Under the pieces are notes generated by a model. It was not told the origin of the DNA. It saw only the letters and a program-made list of their open reading frames with translations, and ran no database searches. From positions 1 to 22,993 of the forward strand of contig SKXS01000063.1 in NCBI GenBank assembly GCA_007128345.1: DNA of 22,993 nucleotides, in the 5' to 3' direction. Below are positions 1 through 7,801 of this stretch, one piece after another (within the stretch, counting starts at the first letter, position 1; each line of letters opens with the position of its first letter). This DNA comes from Spirochaetia bacterium (lineage in GTDB: Bacteria > Spirochaetota > Spirochaetia > PWKH01). Position numbers and translations under genes: made by a program.

Positions 1-399
1 AACCAGAAGGAGCTGGAGATTGTCAGGGAAGTGCATCCCGACCTGCAGCTGAAGCTCAGGGCCTATGAGTTTTCGCAGCCCCGCCTCCCGCTCTCCCAAT
101 GCAGGGAGTACTTTGACATCTCCGTCAGGGAGCATGATAATAGCTGGTACATTAATCTCAACCATACAGGATGCTGGTATACTGTCAGCCTGCTGGCTGA
201 GGAAGGCGAATGGCAGGAGATCCTCTGCAGCTCAAACCAGGTCTACAGCCCCTTGGGATACTGGACCGAACGTGTTGAAGAGCTCAAGCGGGATAAGCGC
301 CATCTTGAGCTCTTCAAGCTGGGAACATCCGATGCGAACGGGCATGAAGTGGACAGCATTCTCGTGCGGTCCGTACTATCTCAGCTTGAGCAGAAGTAG
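1..399 (+). CDS. DUF4912 domain protein, 3' end only (start lies before the window)
   Basis: The reading frame is open from base 1, so the gene begins upstream; the GTG at 31 is internal, not a start. The visible 132 residues match the DUF4912 pattern as I know it: a short beta-rich segment (about residues 24-45), then a conserved stretch with SWYINL and WYTVSLL, then a CSSNQVYSP-like segment near residue 80, followed by a charged helical tail. The biochemical role of DUF4912 is unknown to me. The stop is 12 bp before the GH57 gene, with a GGGGAG ribosome site between them, so the two are probably co-transcribed. That pairing suggests, but does not prove, a role in polysaccharide or storage-glucan metabolism. 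The family call is fairly sure; function is open. Confidence 0.75.
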   Translation, partial: NQKELEIVREVHPDLQLKLRAYEFSQPRLPLSQCREYFDISVREHDNSWYINLNHTGCWYTVSLLAEEGEWQEILCSSNQVYSPLGYWTERVEELKRDKRHLELFKLGTSDANGHEVDSILVRSVLSQLEQK

Positions 400-411
400 G
401 GGAGCGTATAC

Positions 412-2013
412 ATGGTTTCAGGCAATATCGGACTGGTGCTTCATGCACATCTGCCCTTTGTAAGGCATCCGGAGTACCCGAAATTTCTTGAAGAGAACTG
501 GTTCTTTGAAGCGATAACAGAAACCTATGTTCCTCTGCTGCGCATGCTCAACCGCCTCAAGCGTGACGAGGTTCCCTTTTCACTGACCATATCGCTTTCG
601 CCTACGCTGGTCACCATGTTTGCTGATCAGCTGCTGAAAAAACGGTACGAAGCACACCTGAAGCGGACCATTGAGCTGGGTATGAAGGAGATGGAGCGCA
701 CCAAGGGTGATCCGGAACTGAACAAGCTGGCCAAGCTGTACATGGTCTATTTTGAGCAGGTGCTCTACGAATACAATGAAGTATACCGCCAGAATCTGAT
801 CAAGGCATTCCGGGACCTGGAGAATGAAGGATACGTTACCCTGATCACCACAGCGGCTACCCATGCGTACCTTCCGCTCTATCAGGAGTATCCCGAGGCA
901 GTCCAGGCGCAGATTGAACTGGCTATGATGACCCATGTAAACCACTTCAGGCGGAAGCCCGGAGGGCTGTGGCTGCCGGAATGCGGATACTACCCCGGAG
1001 TTGAACGGATGCTGAAAGTCAATGACCTGGGATACTTCTTTACTGCTTCCCATGGAGTGATGCTCGGCAGCGAACCCGCACAGCGGGGCGTGTTTGCTCC
1101 CGTTAAGTGCAGCAACGGGGTCCATGCCTTTGCACGGTGCTACGAACTTTCCCAGGCGGTGTGGTCCGAGGAGGACGGGTATCCTGCGGACTATGTGTAC
1201 CGGGACTTCTACCGGGACATCGGGTACGATCTCGATATGAATTATATTCGGGAGTATGTGCATGAGCCTGATGTGCGTTCGTTTACCGGATTTAAATACT
1301 ATGCCATAACCGGGAAGAACAGTGAAAAGCGCCTCTATGACCCGGAGGCGGCAAAGAAGCGCGTCCGGGAGCATGTGCAGAATTTCATCTACACCATCGA
1401 ACGCTCAGCAGAGCGGGTAGGTCCGCTGCTGGACCGCGAGCCGTACTTCGTCATTCCCTTTGACGCGGAACTTTTCGGCCACTGGTGGTTTGAGGGTGTT
1501 GAATGGCTTGAGCTTGTTATCAGGGGGATTGCCGGTCATCAGTCCCTGGGTCTCATCACCCCTCATGAGTACCTTGAAAGATACCCAGATAACCAGGAGC
1601 AGCAGATAGCCACATCAAGCTGGGGGAACAACGGATATGCTTCGGTGTGGCTTGACGGAGCAAACGACTGGATCTACCGTCATATCCACAAGAGCATTGA
1701 GCGGATTATCGAGCTTGTTGACCGGTTCCCCGAGCAGGAGTCCCTGAAAAAGCGGTTCCTCAACCATGCTGCGAGGGAAGTGCTGCTGCTGATGGCTTCA
1801 GACTGGCCGTTTATCATGAGCAACAGCCCGAAGATGAACTACGCAGAACGACGGATTCGTGAGCACATCCACAATTTCAACGTGGTCTACGACAACCTCT
1901 GCAGGAACACCGTTGACACCGAATGGCTTACCAGGACTGAAAAAAAGTACACCATATTCCCCGATATCGACTACCAGGTATTCTCACGGCACAAGAAGCA
2001 TAATACTAACTGA
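412..2013 (+). CDS. GH57 glycoside hydrolase, 1,4-alpha-glucan branching-enzyme type (DUF1957 group)
   Basis: A 533-residue protein, the usual size for GH57 branching enzymes. GH57 motifs are visible in order: HAHLPF at residues 11-16; WLPECGY around residue 187-193, whose Glu190 should be the nucleophile; and PFDAELFGHWWFEG around residues 349-362, whose Asp351 should be the acid/base. The C-terminal helical part carries a WLDGANDWIYRH segment and an ASDWPFIM segment, both typical of this group. From knowledge of the family, it cleaves an alpha-1,4 link in glucan and re-forms it as an alpha-1,6 branch in the cytoplasm; an alpha-amylase or transferase activity cannot be excluded from sequence. 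The ATG at 412 follows GGGGAG at good spacing. It is preceded closely by the DUF4912 gene and followed by a long non-coding stretch. Confidence 0.88.
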   Translation: MVSGNIGLVLHAHLPFVRHPEYPKFLEENWFFEAITETYVPLLRMLNRLKRDEVPFSLTISLSPTLVTMFADQLLKKRYEAHLKRTIELGMKEMERTKGDPELNKLAKLYMVYFEQVLYEYNEVYRQNLIKAFRDLENEGYVTLITTAATHAYLPLYQEYPEAVQAQIELAMMTHVNHFRRKPGGLWLPECGYYPGVERMLKVNDLGYFFTASHGVMLGSEPAQRGVFAPVKCSNGVHAFARCYELSQAVWSEEDGYPADYVYRDFYRDIGYDLDMNYIREYVHEPDVRSFTGFKYYAITGKNSEKRLYDPEAAKKRVREHVQNFIYTIERSAERVGPLLDREPYFVIPFDAELFGHWWFEGVEWLELVIRGIAGHQSLGLITPHEYLERYPDNQEQQIATSSWGNNGYASVWLDGANDWIYRHIHKSIERIIELVDRFPEQESLKKRFLNHAAREVLLLMASDWPFIMSNSPKMNYAERRIREHIHNFNVVYDNLCRNTVDTEWLTRTEKKYTIFPDIDYQVFSRHKKHNTN

Positions 2014-2369
2014 TTGACTTCTCTTGCAATCCGAAAGAATTTCTTTACCTCATGAGTGTGCTTTATGAGACGGAATTCAGTTCACATCTCACCATCTCCG
2101 GAGCACATGACCGGGCAACTCATCTGTACATATCCAGAGAATTCATTTCTTCACACAGCTCTCCAGACGCCAGGGCATACTGAACGGTGAAGCTGCGGCC
2201 CCGGCACTAAGGGGCATCCCCAGCTATGCGCATGATCTATTCTCGGCATCTGCCTGTCCTCTTCTGTGCAGAGGATGCGCACGCAATCTGCCATGGTATG
2301 TCCCCATTGCATGTTTTGTGAGGCCGCCGGGCTTCGAAAAGCATAATTTTGCGTAAAAGCAAACATGTG
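2014..2369. other. Non-coding stretch between the GH57 gene and the mraZ control region
   Basis: About 356 bases with no convincing gene. The short open frames here, including a 71-codon one on the minus strand at 2151-2366, lack a ribosome site and a recognisable product. Small inverted repeats are present: AAAGAA/TTCTTT near 2035, and TCCTCT/AGAGGA with a 7-base loop near 2260-2275. None is followed by a T run, so no intrinsic terminator for the GH57 gene can be named. The segment becomes AT-rich after about 2335 as it enters the promoter region. Confidence 0.5.
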
Positions 2370-2397
2370 TTAACTGTTTTGTATGCTTCGGTATAAA
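2370..2397 (+). promoter_or_regulatory. Candidate upstream promoter for the mraZ operon
   Basis: TTAACT at 2370-2375 and TATAAA at 2392-2397 are separated by 16 bases, inside an AT-rich patch. It is weaker at -35 than the TTGACA promoter that follows and may be a second start or chance. Identification rests on matches to the sigma-70 consensus only. Confidence 0.3.
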
Positions 2398-2425
2398 TAC
2401 ATCATATTTTAGTCAGCTTTGTTGC

Positions 2426-2453
2426 TTGACACCTGGCGTGGAAAAGATAGTAT
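2426..2453 (+). promoter_or_regulatory. Candidate main promoter of the mraZ division operon
   Basis: A perfect TTGACA sits at 2426-2431. With a 16-base spacer it faces TAGTAT at 2448-2453 (4 of 6 consensus matches). Initiation would fall near 2459-2461, inside the first of the AAAGTG repeats, so a protein bound to those repeats would cover the start site. This is the first strong promoter-like sequence upstream of fourteen closely packed genes on the same strand. Confidence 0.55.
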
Positions 2454-2455
2454 CT

Positions 2456-2503
2456 AAAGTGTATGAAAGTGGAGTAAAAGTGGAGCATTGTGGAAATTGA
2501 TGG
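2456..2503 (+). promoter_or_regulatory. MraZ-box operator: phased direct repeats AAAGTG[T/G]
   Basis: Three clean copies occur: AAAGTGT at 2456-2462, AAAGTGG at 2466-2472 and AAAGTGG at 2477-2483. Two weaker copies follow: ATTGTGG at 2487-2493 and TTGATGG at 2497-2503. The step between copies is 10, 11, 10 and 10 bases, about one DNA turn, so all face the same side of the helix. From knowledge of the family, MraZ binds tandem repeats of this kind just upstream of its own gene: TGGGN repeats in E. coli and AAAGTG[T/G] repeats in Mollicutes. Position, unit and phasing all agree with autoregulation by the mraZ product encoded 16 bases downstream. Confidence 0.75.
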
Positions 2504-2518
2504 AAGGAAGTGCCTGGT

Positions 2519-2980
2519 ATGATGTTAGGGGGAGAATTTAAGGTATCCATAGACGACAAAGGCCGCATTCTTATCCCCGCTCGTATGAAGGACTCGGTCC
2601 CCGAGGGGACGCTGATCATCACCCGGGGGGTGGAAAGATGCCTGTGGCTGCTTATTGAGAAGACCTGGAAGGAACTCTCCGAGCGGATAATGGGAAACCC
2701 CTGGTCTATGTTCGATAACCAGTCCCGACTGCTCCAGCGGAGGATTATCGCTCCTGCCCAGGAATGTCTGATTAAGTCGGGCAGGGTGACCATCCCGTCA
2801 TCCCTGAGGGATGCCGCAGATCTGGAAATTCGCAGTGAAGTAATGCTCCTGGGTATCCAGAACCGGCTTGAGCTCTGGAACCTCGAGGAGTACCAGCGAT
2901 ATATAGAAAAGAGCGACCGGGAGTTCCTGGAAGCTTCGGAGGCTATTGGCAAAGACCTGAGACATGTGCGTGCCCCGTAA
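2519..2980 (+). CDS. mraZ: MraZ, transcriptional regulator of the division and cell-wall cluster
   Basis: A 153-residue protein with two SpoVT/AbrB-like halves. The first half carries the family motif as DDKGRILIP, with Asp12 and Arg16 of the DXXXR signature. The second half has IKSGRVTIPSSLR near residue 85, where the signature Asp is replaced by Ile85 while Arg89 remains. MraZ is a ring-forming DNA-binding protein that controls the operon it heads. I place the start at ATG 2519, 8-10 bases after GGAAGGAAG; the ATG at 2522 would give the textbook MLGGEF opening. A GTG at 2510 also opens the frame, but it overlaps the ribosome site. The AAAGTG repeat array lies immediately upstream. rsmH begins two bases after the stop. 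Confidence 0.93.
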   Translation: MMLGGEFKVSIDDKGRILIPARMKDSVPEGTLIITRGVERCLWLLIEKTWKELSERIMGNPWSMFDNQSRLLQRRIIAPAQECLIKSGRVTIPSSLRDAADLEIRSEVMLLGIQNRLELWNLEEYQRYIEKSDREFLEASEAIGKDLRHVRAP

Positions 2981-2982
2981 GG

Positions 2983-3939
2983 ATGGAACATATGGTAGCA
3001 GTCCACTACACAGTGATGAAGCAGGAGGTACTGACTCATCTGGTACCCGTCACAAATGACGGGGTAGTTGTAGACTGCACGATTGGTGAAGGCGGACATA
3101 GCGAAGCCTTCCTGCATACCTACCCGGAGATCACCTTGGTCGGTGTGGACCGGGATTCGCATATACTTGAATCAGCACAAGCCAGGCTCCAGCGTTTCTC
3201 CGGACGGTGCGTCTTCACCAACAGTTGGTTCGATGATTTCCTGGCGAACTACCCGGAAACTCTCGGAAGGCCTCAGGTCATCCTTATGGACCTGGGTATT
3301 TCGATGTTCCATTACGACCTCTCCCGCAGGGGGTTCAGCTTTTCATCCGATGAGCCCCTGGATATGCGCCTCTCAGAGGATATGGAAACCAGTGCCGCTG
3401 ACGTGGTCAATACCTACCGGGAGGATCGTCTGGCTGACGTCATCCACCGGTACGGCGAGGAGCGGTACTCCCGGCGCATCGCTCGGGCGGTATGCGAGCG
3501 CAGGAGAAAGTCACCCATCATGCGCTCAGATGAGCTCAGGGACCTGATCGCCGGATCGGTTCCTCCGAAGTACCGCCACGGGCGCATACACCCGGCCACC
3601 CGGACTTTCCAGGCGCTGCGCATTGAGGTGAACAGCGAGCTCCAAAGGCTCCAGCGCGCCCTCCACGAAGCGGTCAGCATCCTGGCTCCAGGAGGACGCA
3701 TTGGCGTGATATCCTTCCATTCGCTGGAGGACAGGATCGTCAAGCGGACCTTCCGCGGATACGCAGGGCGCCTATCTGAAGAGGATGCCGCATATGTTGC
3801 CTATAGGGATGAGCCAGTTCTGCGGTTAGTGACAAAAAAGCCGCTGGTTCCCAGCGAAGAGGAGATTGGGTCCAATCATCCGTCCCGAAGCGCTAAGCTC
3901 AGGGTCGGAGAAAAAATATCACAAAGAGGGGAATCATGA
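2983..3939 (+). CDS. rsmH: RsmH, 16S rRNA (cytosine-1402-N4) methyltransferase
   Basis: A 318-residue protein of normal length for RsmH (MraW). The SAM-binding motif is DCTIGEGGHS at residues 31-40. The DLGIS segment around residue 105, HPATRTFQALRI around 203-214 and ISFHSLEDRIVKR around 243-255 are all family hallmarks. The C-terminal tail has the usual TKKPLVPSEEE and a serine/arginine/lysine-rich end. It methylates C1402 in the ribosome decoding site. The start could be ATG 2983 or ATG 2992; the latter has AAGGATGG at better spacing. It ends by an ATGA overlap with the next gene, which suggests translational coupling. Confidence 0.96.
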   Translation: MEHMVAVHYTVMKQEVLTHLVPVTNDGVVVDCTIGEGGHSEAFLHTYPEITLVGVDRDSHILESAQARLQRFSGRCVFTNSWFDDFLANYPETLGRPQVILMDLGISMFHYDLSRRGFSFSSDEPLDMRLSEDMETSAADVVNTYREDRLADVIHRYGEERYSRRIARAVCERRRKSPIMRSDELRDLIAGSVPPKYRHGRIHPATRTFQALRIEVNSELQRLQRALHEAVSILAPGGRIGVISFHSLEDRIVKRTFRGYAGRLSEEDAAYVAYRDEPVLRLVTKKPLVPSEEEIGSNHPSRSAKLRVGEKISQRGES

Positions 3940-4208
3940 AGGACCGCACGCAAAGACTCGACAGAAACCGAAAACTTCTGCTCTTCTTCCTTGCCTGCAT
4001 GATTCCTCTCTTGCTCTTTCTGCCGGTCCACCAGGCCAGCAGGAACTATCAATTGTCATTGGAATCGGAGAGATCGATACGGCGCATCGAAGCCTATTTT
4101 GATACCCTGCAGGTTATGCTTGCATTCCAGGAGCACGGAGATTATCTGGCCCTCGAAAGGCAGCGGCCGGGCATCCTGCTGGCAGAAAGGGGGGCTGACG
4201 ATGAGTAA
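3936..4208 (+). CDS. ftsL: FtsL-like small bitopic division protein
   Basis: A 90-residue protein with a basic N-terminus (residues 1-13), one membrane segment (about residues 14-31, LLLFFLACMIPLLLFL) and a charged helical stretch that could form a coiled coil (about 35-75). This is the FtsL plan: an inner-membrane protein that joins FtsB and FtsQ to activate FtsW and FtsI. FtsL sequences are poorly conserved, so the call rests on size, topology and position between rsmH and a mur ligase. The ATG at 3936 overlaps the rsmH stop as ATGA, and the stop lies inside the first codons of murF. It is shorter outside the membrane than E. coli FtsL. Confidence 0.7.
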   Translation: MKDRTQRLDRNRKLLLFFLACMIPLLLFLPVHQASRNYQLSLESERSIRRIEAYFDTLQVMLAFQEHGDYLALERQRPGILLAERGADDE

Positions 4209-5607
4209 GCCCTTCTACACGCCTGATGAAATCCTCACGCTTACCCGCGGACTGCGGATGAGCACCCAGGGGACCGTCAGGAGGATGCATCAGTCCCTCA
4301 CCGGCGCTTGCGCAGACAGCCGAGAGGTAAAGCCGGGCTTCCTCTTCTTTGCGCTGGACGGTGAGCGGACCCGGGGATGCCGGTATATACGCGAAGCATT
4401 CAGGCGGGGTGCGGGAGCAGTTGTCGCTTCCCGGAAGACCCTTGACCGGGAGCACTGGTACCGGGAGCTCAATCGGGAACAGAGATCACGGGTCATCCTG
4501 GTTGAGGATGCTCTGGGAGCCCTCCAGCTGCTTGGGAAACACTGGGTCAGCCGTTTTCCCTCCATGAAGCGCATCGCGGTAACTGGAAGCTGCGGGAAGA
4601 CCACCACAAAGGAGCTCATCGCTTCCATCCTCTCAGAGGCGGGAGCCACGGTGAAGAACCCGGGAAACCGGAACTCAACCATTGGGCTGCCCCTGTCGCT
4701 GTTTTCAGTCAACGATGAGCATGAGTTCGGCGTCTTCGAGATGGGGATCAACCACATCGGGGAGATGGATCAGCTCGTGGACATCTACGCTCCCGAGATC
4801 AGTCTTATAACGAACATCGGGACGGCACATATTGGGAATTTCGGCTCGAGCGAGCGCATTGCCTATGAGAAGAGCAAAGTGCTTACCGGCAGCGCAAGGC
4901 TCGGGTACATATATGAAAACAGCCGATGGAAATCATACATCGGCACTATCAGAGGAATCCCGCTCCAGGATTATGGAGAAACAAAAACCCCAGGAATCGA
5001 GAGGTACCATTCACGTGGTCTTTCGGGTTGGGCAGTCAGCTACCGGGGTGAGCAGGTGCACCTACCGTTGGTAGGATACCATAATCTCGTAAATGCCTAT
5101 GGTGCGATTGCCCTGGCGGAAGACCTCGGGGTACCTCGAGATTCCGTAAAACGGGGAATAGAGAATGTCAAGGCGCTCTTCGGCCGCGGACGGGTCATAG
5201 AGGGCCCGGTGACGATCATTGAGGACTGCTACAATGCCAATGCCGAGTCCATGCATTCCATGCTCAGGTATCTGAGCTCCCTGAAGTGGAGCAGGGGACA
5301 GGTAGCCCTGATCCTCGGATCCATGAAGGAACTGGGAGAGCGGACCCTCGCCATGCACCGGCTTCTGGGCAGGTGGATCGCCAAGCTCAATCCAGCAGGG
5401 GTATTCTTGCTTGGAAGCGAGATGGAGGCTGCCTACCGTGAGGTAAAGAACCGATGCAGCACGAGTACTCTGGTACTCTCCGAGGACTGCGATGAACTCC
5501 AGATCCAAATCCGCGCCTTTGTGAAGCGCGGGGATCTGGCGCTGGTCAAGGGCTCCCGGACCATGGAGATGGAACGGCTGACCGCTGCACTTCAGCAGGT
5601 AGGGTAG
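4201..5607 (+). CDS. murF: MurF, UDP-MurNAc-tripeptide--D-Ala-D-Ala ligase
   Basis: A 468-residue Mur ligase. An N-terminal substrate domain (CADSREVKPGFLFFAL around residue 38) is followed by the ATP P-loop TGSCGKTTTKE at 128-138. The central motifs NPGNRNSTIGLP, FEMGINHIGEM and TNIGTAHIGNFGS are present, as is the C-terminal ligase motif DCYNANAESM. It adds D-Ala-D-Ala to the cell-wall nucleotide precursor in the cytoplasm. The frame stays open upstream to 4099, but ATG 4201 is the real start: it follows AAAGGGGGG, gives MSKPFYTPDE, and overlaps the ftsL-like gene by 8 bases. Other mur ligases are not in the window. Confidence 0.95.
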   Translation: MSKPFYTPDEILTLTRGLRMSTQGTVRRMHQSLTGACADSREVKPGFLFFALDGERTRGCRYIREAFRRGAGAVVASRKTLDREHWYRELNREQRSRVILVEDALGALQLLGKHWVSRFPSMKRIAVTGSCGKTTTKELIASILSEAGATVKNPGNRNSTIGLPLSLFSVNDEHEFGVFEMGINHIGEMDQLVDIYAPEISLITNIGTAHIGNFGSSERIAYEKSKVLTGSARLGYIYENSRWKSYIGTIRGIPLQDYGETKTPGIERYHSRGLSGWAVSYRGEQVHLPLVGYHNLVNAYGAIALAEDLGVPRDSVKRGIENVKALFGRGRVIEGPVTIIEDCYNANAESMHSMLRYLSSLKWSRGQVALILGSMKELGERTLAMHRLLGRWIAKLNPAGVFLLGSEMEAAYREVKNRCSTSTLVLSEDCDELQIQIRAFVKRGDLALVKGSRTMEMERLTAALQQVG

Positions 5608-5611
5608 GCTG

Positions 5612-6589
5612 ATGCTTGCGCTGCTGGACATGCACCTCCGGGCGGGCGGAAGTTTCCTCACCGCACTTGCGGGGGTGCTGCTGATTGGGAAGTGGATCAT
5701 TGACCTGAGTGTACGTAATCACATCGGTGAGGTGATCAGGTCTGACGGACCGGCGAGCCATGCGTCCAAGGTGGGAACACCGACGATGGGTGGTGCAGCC
5801 ATTATTGCATCGGTACTGGCTTCTGCCGTCATATGGACCGACATCCTCTCAGGCGAGATCCTGGTGCTCATCACCTGTGCGGTGCTTTTCTCGCTCATCG
5901 GCGCTGCTGATGACCTACTCAAGCTGACGGGGTACAGGGACGGAGGACTGGGGGCAAGAAGCAAACTGGCGCTCCAGGCTGCCGCATCTCTGATCACGGT
6001 TCTGCTGATCTACCGCACGGGGAGTGAAGGAACTACCCAGGTAGCCATTCCCTGGGGCTCACATCGCATAGTTGACCTCGGCGGGTGGTACTACCTGCTC
6101 GCAGTGGTGTATATAACTGGGTTTGCCAATTCCGTCAACCTGACTGACGGGCTTGACGGGCTGGCAACTGGACTTGCCGGCATAGCCTGCGCAGCCGTGC
6201 TGGCTATCGCCCTGGCTGTCTCCCCGGAGATTGCCGTGTTTGTATTCGGGCTCATAGGAGCCCTGGCTGGATTCCTGGTGTTTAACTGGAAGCCCGCCCT
6301 CATGTTTATGGGCGATACCGGGAGCGAAGCCCTCGGCGGAATACTGGCTGTACTGGCGCTTCTGCTTAAGGCGGAAGTGGCTCTGGTTATCATCGGCGGG
6401 GTCTTCATCCTGGAGACGTTCTCGGTGATAGCTCAGGTGACGAGCTACAAGCTTCGCAGGAAGCGCGTGCTCCTTATGGCCCCCCTGCACCATCACTTTG
6501 AGCTGAAGGGGTATCGTGAGGGGTACATCGTACGAAGGTTCTATCTTGCCGGTACCGTCTTGGCGGTCATTGGCATTATGACGGTATAA
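5612..6589 (+). CDS. mraY: MraY, phospho-MurNAc-pentapeptide transferase
   Basis: A 325-residue polytopic membrane protein of about ten helices. Family landmarks are GPASHASKVGTPTMGG near residue 50; Asp100-Asp101 in AADDLLKL; NLTDGLDGLATG with Asp179; FMGDTGSEALGG with Asp235; and the His cluster at 293-295 in LMAPLHHHFELKG. These include the Mg2+-binding aspartates. It makes lipid I from UDP-MurNAc-pentapeptide and undecaprenyl phosphate. The N-terminus is short, as in Gram-positive MraY, and begins directly with the first membrane helix. It starts four bases after the murF stop. Confidence 0.95.
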   Translation: MLALLDMHLRAGGSFLTALAGVLLIGKWIIDLSVRNHIGEVIRSDGPASHASKVGTPTMGGAAIIASVLASAVIWTDILSGEILVLITCAVLFSLIGAADDLLKLTGYRDGGLGARSKLALQAAASLITVLLIYRTGSEGTTQVAIPWGSHRIVDLGGWYYLLAVVYITGFANSVNLTDGLDGLATGLAGIACAAVLAIALAVSPEIAVFVFGLIGALAGFLVFNWKPALMFMGDTGSEALGGILAVLALLLKAEVALVIIGGVFILETFSVIAQVTSYKLRRKRVLLMAPLHHHFELKGYREGYIVRRFYLAGTVLAVIGIMTV

Positions 6590-6604
6590 CGAAGGAGCGG
6601 GAGA

Positions 6605-7801
6605 ATGGGAAAAATCATGCCGGAGGAGATTCTTCGGCAGAGAAAGCTGATGTACCCCTTCATGCTTATTCTGGTGCTCCTGCTGGGGGTGGGCTTTGCC
6701 GCTCTCTACTCAGCATCGTACTACCGGGCTCTGCAGCTTACCGGGGACTCTCTGTATTATGTAAGAAGACAGGCGATATTCGGGGTCATGGGCATCGCCG
6801 GCGGAATACTGGCCTTTCTCATACCTGAGAAGAGCTTTAAATGGATTGTCCCCCTGGTGCTGACGTTGAGCCTTGCACTTATGCTGCTCACCCAGTTCTC
6901 TCCGCTGGGAGATACCCGCCTGGGAGCCCGCAGATGGATGATAATCGGTCCTGTGAGCTTCCAGCCTTCGGAGGCGGTAAAGCTGTCGCTGGTGCTTTTC
7001 CTAGCCAACTACCTGGGCAAGCACGGTGAGCGGATGAAGGAGTTTGCCTTCACCGTCATCCCCGCAGCGGTGATTCTGCTTTTTGCATCACTGATCCTCC
7101 TGCAGCGGGACTTCTCGACTGCAGTACTGGTCACCTTTGTGAGCTTCTCCATGGTGGCTGTCTCGCCGGCACGCAAGAAGTACCTGCTCTTTCTTCTGCT
7201 GCTCATGGCCGTGCCGGGTGTCCTGCTCCTGCTTTCTGAGGAGTACCGTTTCAGGAGGATTCTCGGGTTTCTCTACCCGGAACTGGATCCCACGGGGATC
7301 AATTATCAAGTGAATATGTCCCTCAGGGCTGTTGCCTCAGGGGGGCTGTTTGGGACCGGATTCGGTTTGGGTGAAATGAAGCTGGGAGCAATTCCCGAGG
7401 TAATGGCTGATTTCATTTTCGCCGCGTTTGCCGAAGAAACCGGGCTTGTCGGTATATCCGTGGTGTGGGTGCTTTTCATGGCCCTCGCATGGATCGGTTA
7501 CCGGTGCGCCGCTGCGCACAGAAGCGCGCAGCCGAAGCTCTTCTACCTTGGCTTCGGCTGCACCAGCATGATTATCTGGCAGGCCCTCATGAACATGGGG
7601 GTGGTAGTGGGAGCGGTACCCCCTACGGGAATACCGCTGCCCTTTTTCTCCCTGGGGGGAACCCATCTCTTTGCGCTCTTAGTCTTCTGCGGCTTCATCG
7701 GGCGAACCATCTACGCGCCTGTGCTGCAGGGTTCACATGATGCTGCATTCGCTGATGATTACTTGGCCTATTCCAGATATGAATACCATGGAGGTGTGTG
7801 A
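6605..7801 (+). CDS. ftsW: FtsW, SEDS-family septal peptidoglycan polymerase
   Basis: A 398-residue protein with about ten membrane helices and the SEDS hallmarks: GARRWMIIGPVSFQPSE near residues 102-120, an EVMADFIFAAFAEETG segment near 265-280, and NMGVVVGAVPPTGIPLPFFSLGG near 333-355. FtsW polymerises glycan strands at the septum together with a class B PBP. GAAGGAGCGGGAG precedes the ATG. The TGA stop is immediately followed by the ftsA GTG, so ftsQ/divIB, usually found here, is absent. The FtsW rather than RodA assignment is from context. Confidence 0.93.
   Translation: MGKIMPEEILRQRKLMYPFMLILVLLLGVGFAALYSASYYRALQLTGDSLYYVRRQAIFGVMGIAGGILAFLIPEKSFKWIVPLVLTLSLALMLLTQFSPLGDTRLGARRWMIIGPVSFQPSEAVKLSLVLFLANYLGKHGERMKEFAFTVIPAAVILLFASLILLQRDFSTAVLVTFVSFSMVAVSPARKKYLLFLLLLMAVPGVLLLLSEEYRFRRILGFLYPELDPTGINYQVNMSLRAVASGGLFGTGFGLGEMKLGAIPEVMADFIFAAFAEETGLVGISVVWVLFMALAWIGYRCAAAHRSAQPKLFYLGFGCTSMIIWQALMNMGVVVGAVPPTGIPLPFFSLGGTHLFALLVFCGFIGRTIYAPVLQGSHDAAFADDYLAYSRYEYHGGV

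Noticed and set aside
580..1374. 264-codon open frame antisense to the GH57 gene
   Set aside because: Lies wholly over a well-supported enzyme gene, has no recognisable domain and is explained by codon bias of the real gene.
2255..2280. TCCTCT/AGAGGA hairpin as terminator for the GH57 gene
   Set aside because: Only a 6-base stem, no T run, and about 250 bases past the stop.
2266..2346. Tiny + strand frame with a CPHCMFC zinc-finger-like motif
   Set aside because: Too short, no ribosome site; the cysteines may be chance.
2151..2366. 71-codon minus-strand frame in the spacer before mraZ
   Set aside because: No ribosome site, no recognisable product and no neighbour support.
2510..2518. GTG start for mraZ
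   Set aside because: It overlaps the GGAAGGAAG ribosome site, and the family normally begins at the ML/MF-x-G segment nine to twelve bases later.
3866..4102. 78-codon frame across the rsmH/ftsL junction
   Set aside because: Different frame from both genes, no membrane segment and no family resemblance; the ATGA-linked ftsL-like frame is better supported.
4099..4200. Upstream extension of the murF frame
   Set aside because: ATG 4201 has a strong AAAGGGGGG site and gives a normal MurF N-terminus; the extension overlaps the ftsL-like gene.
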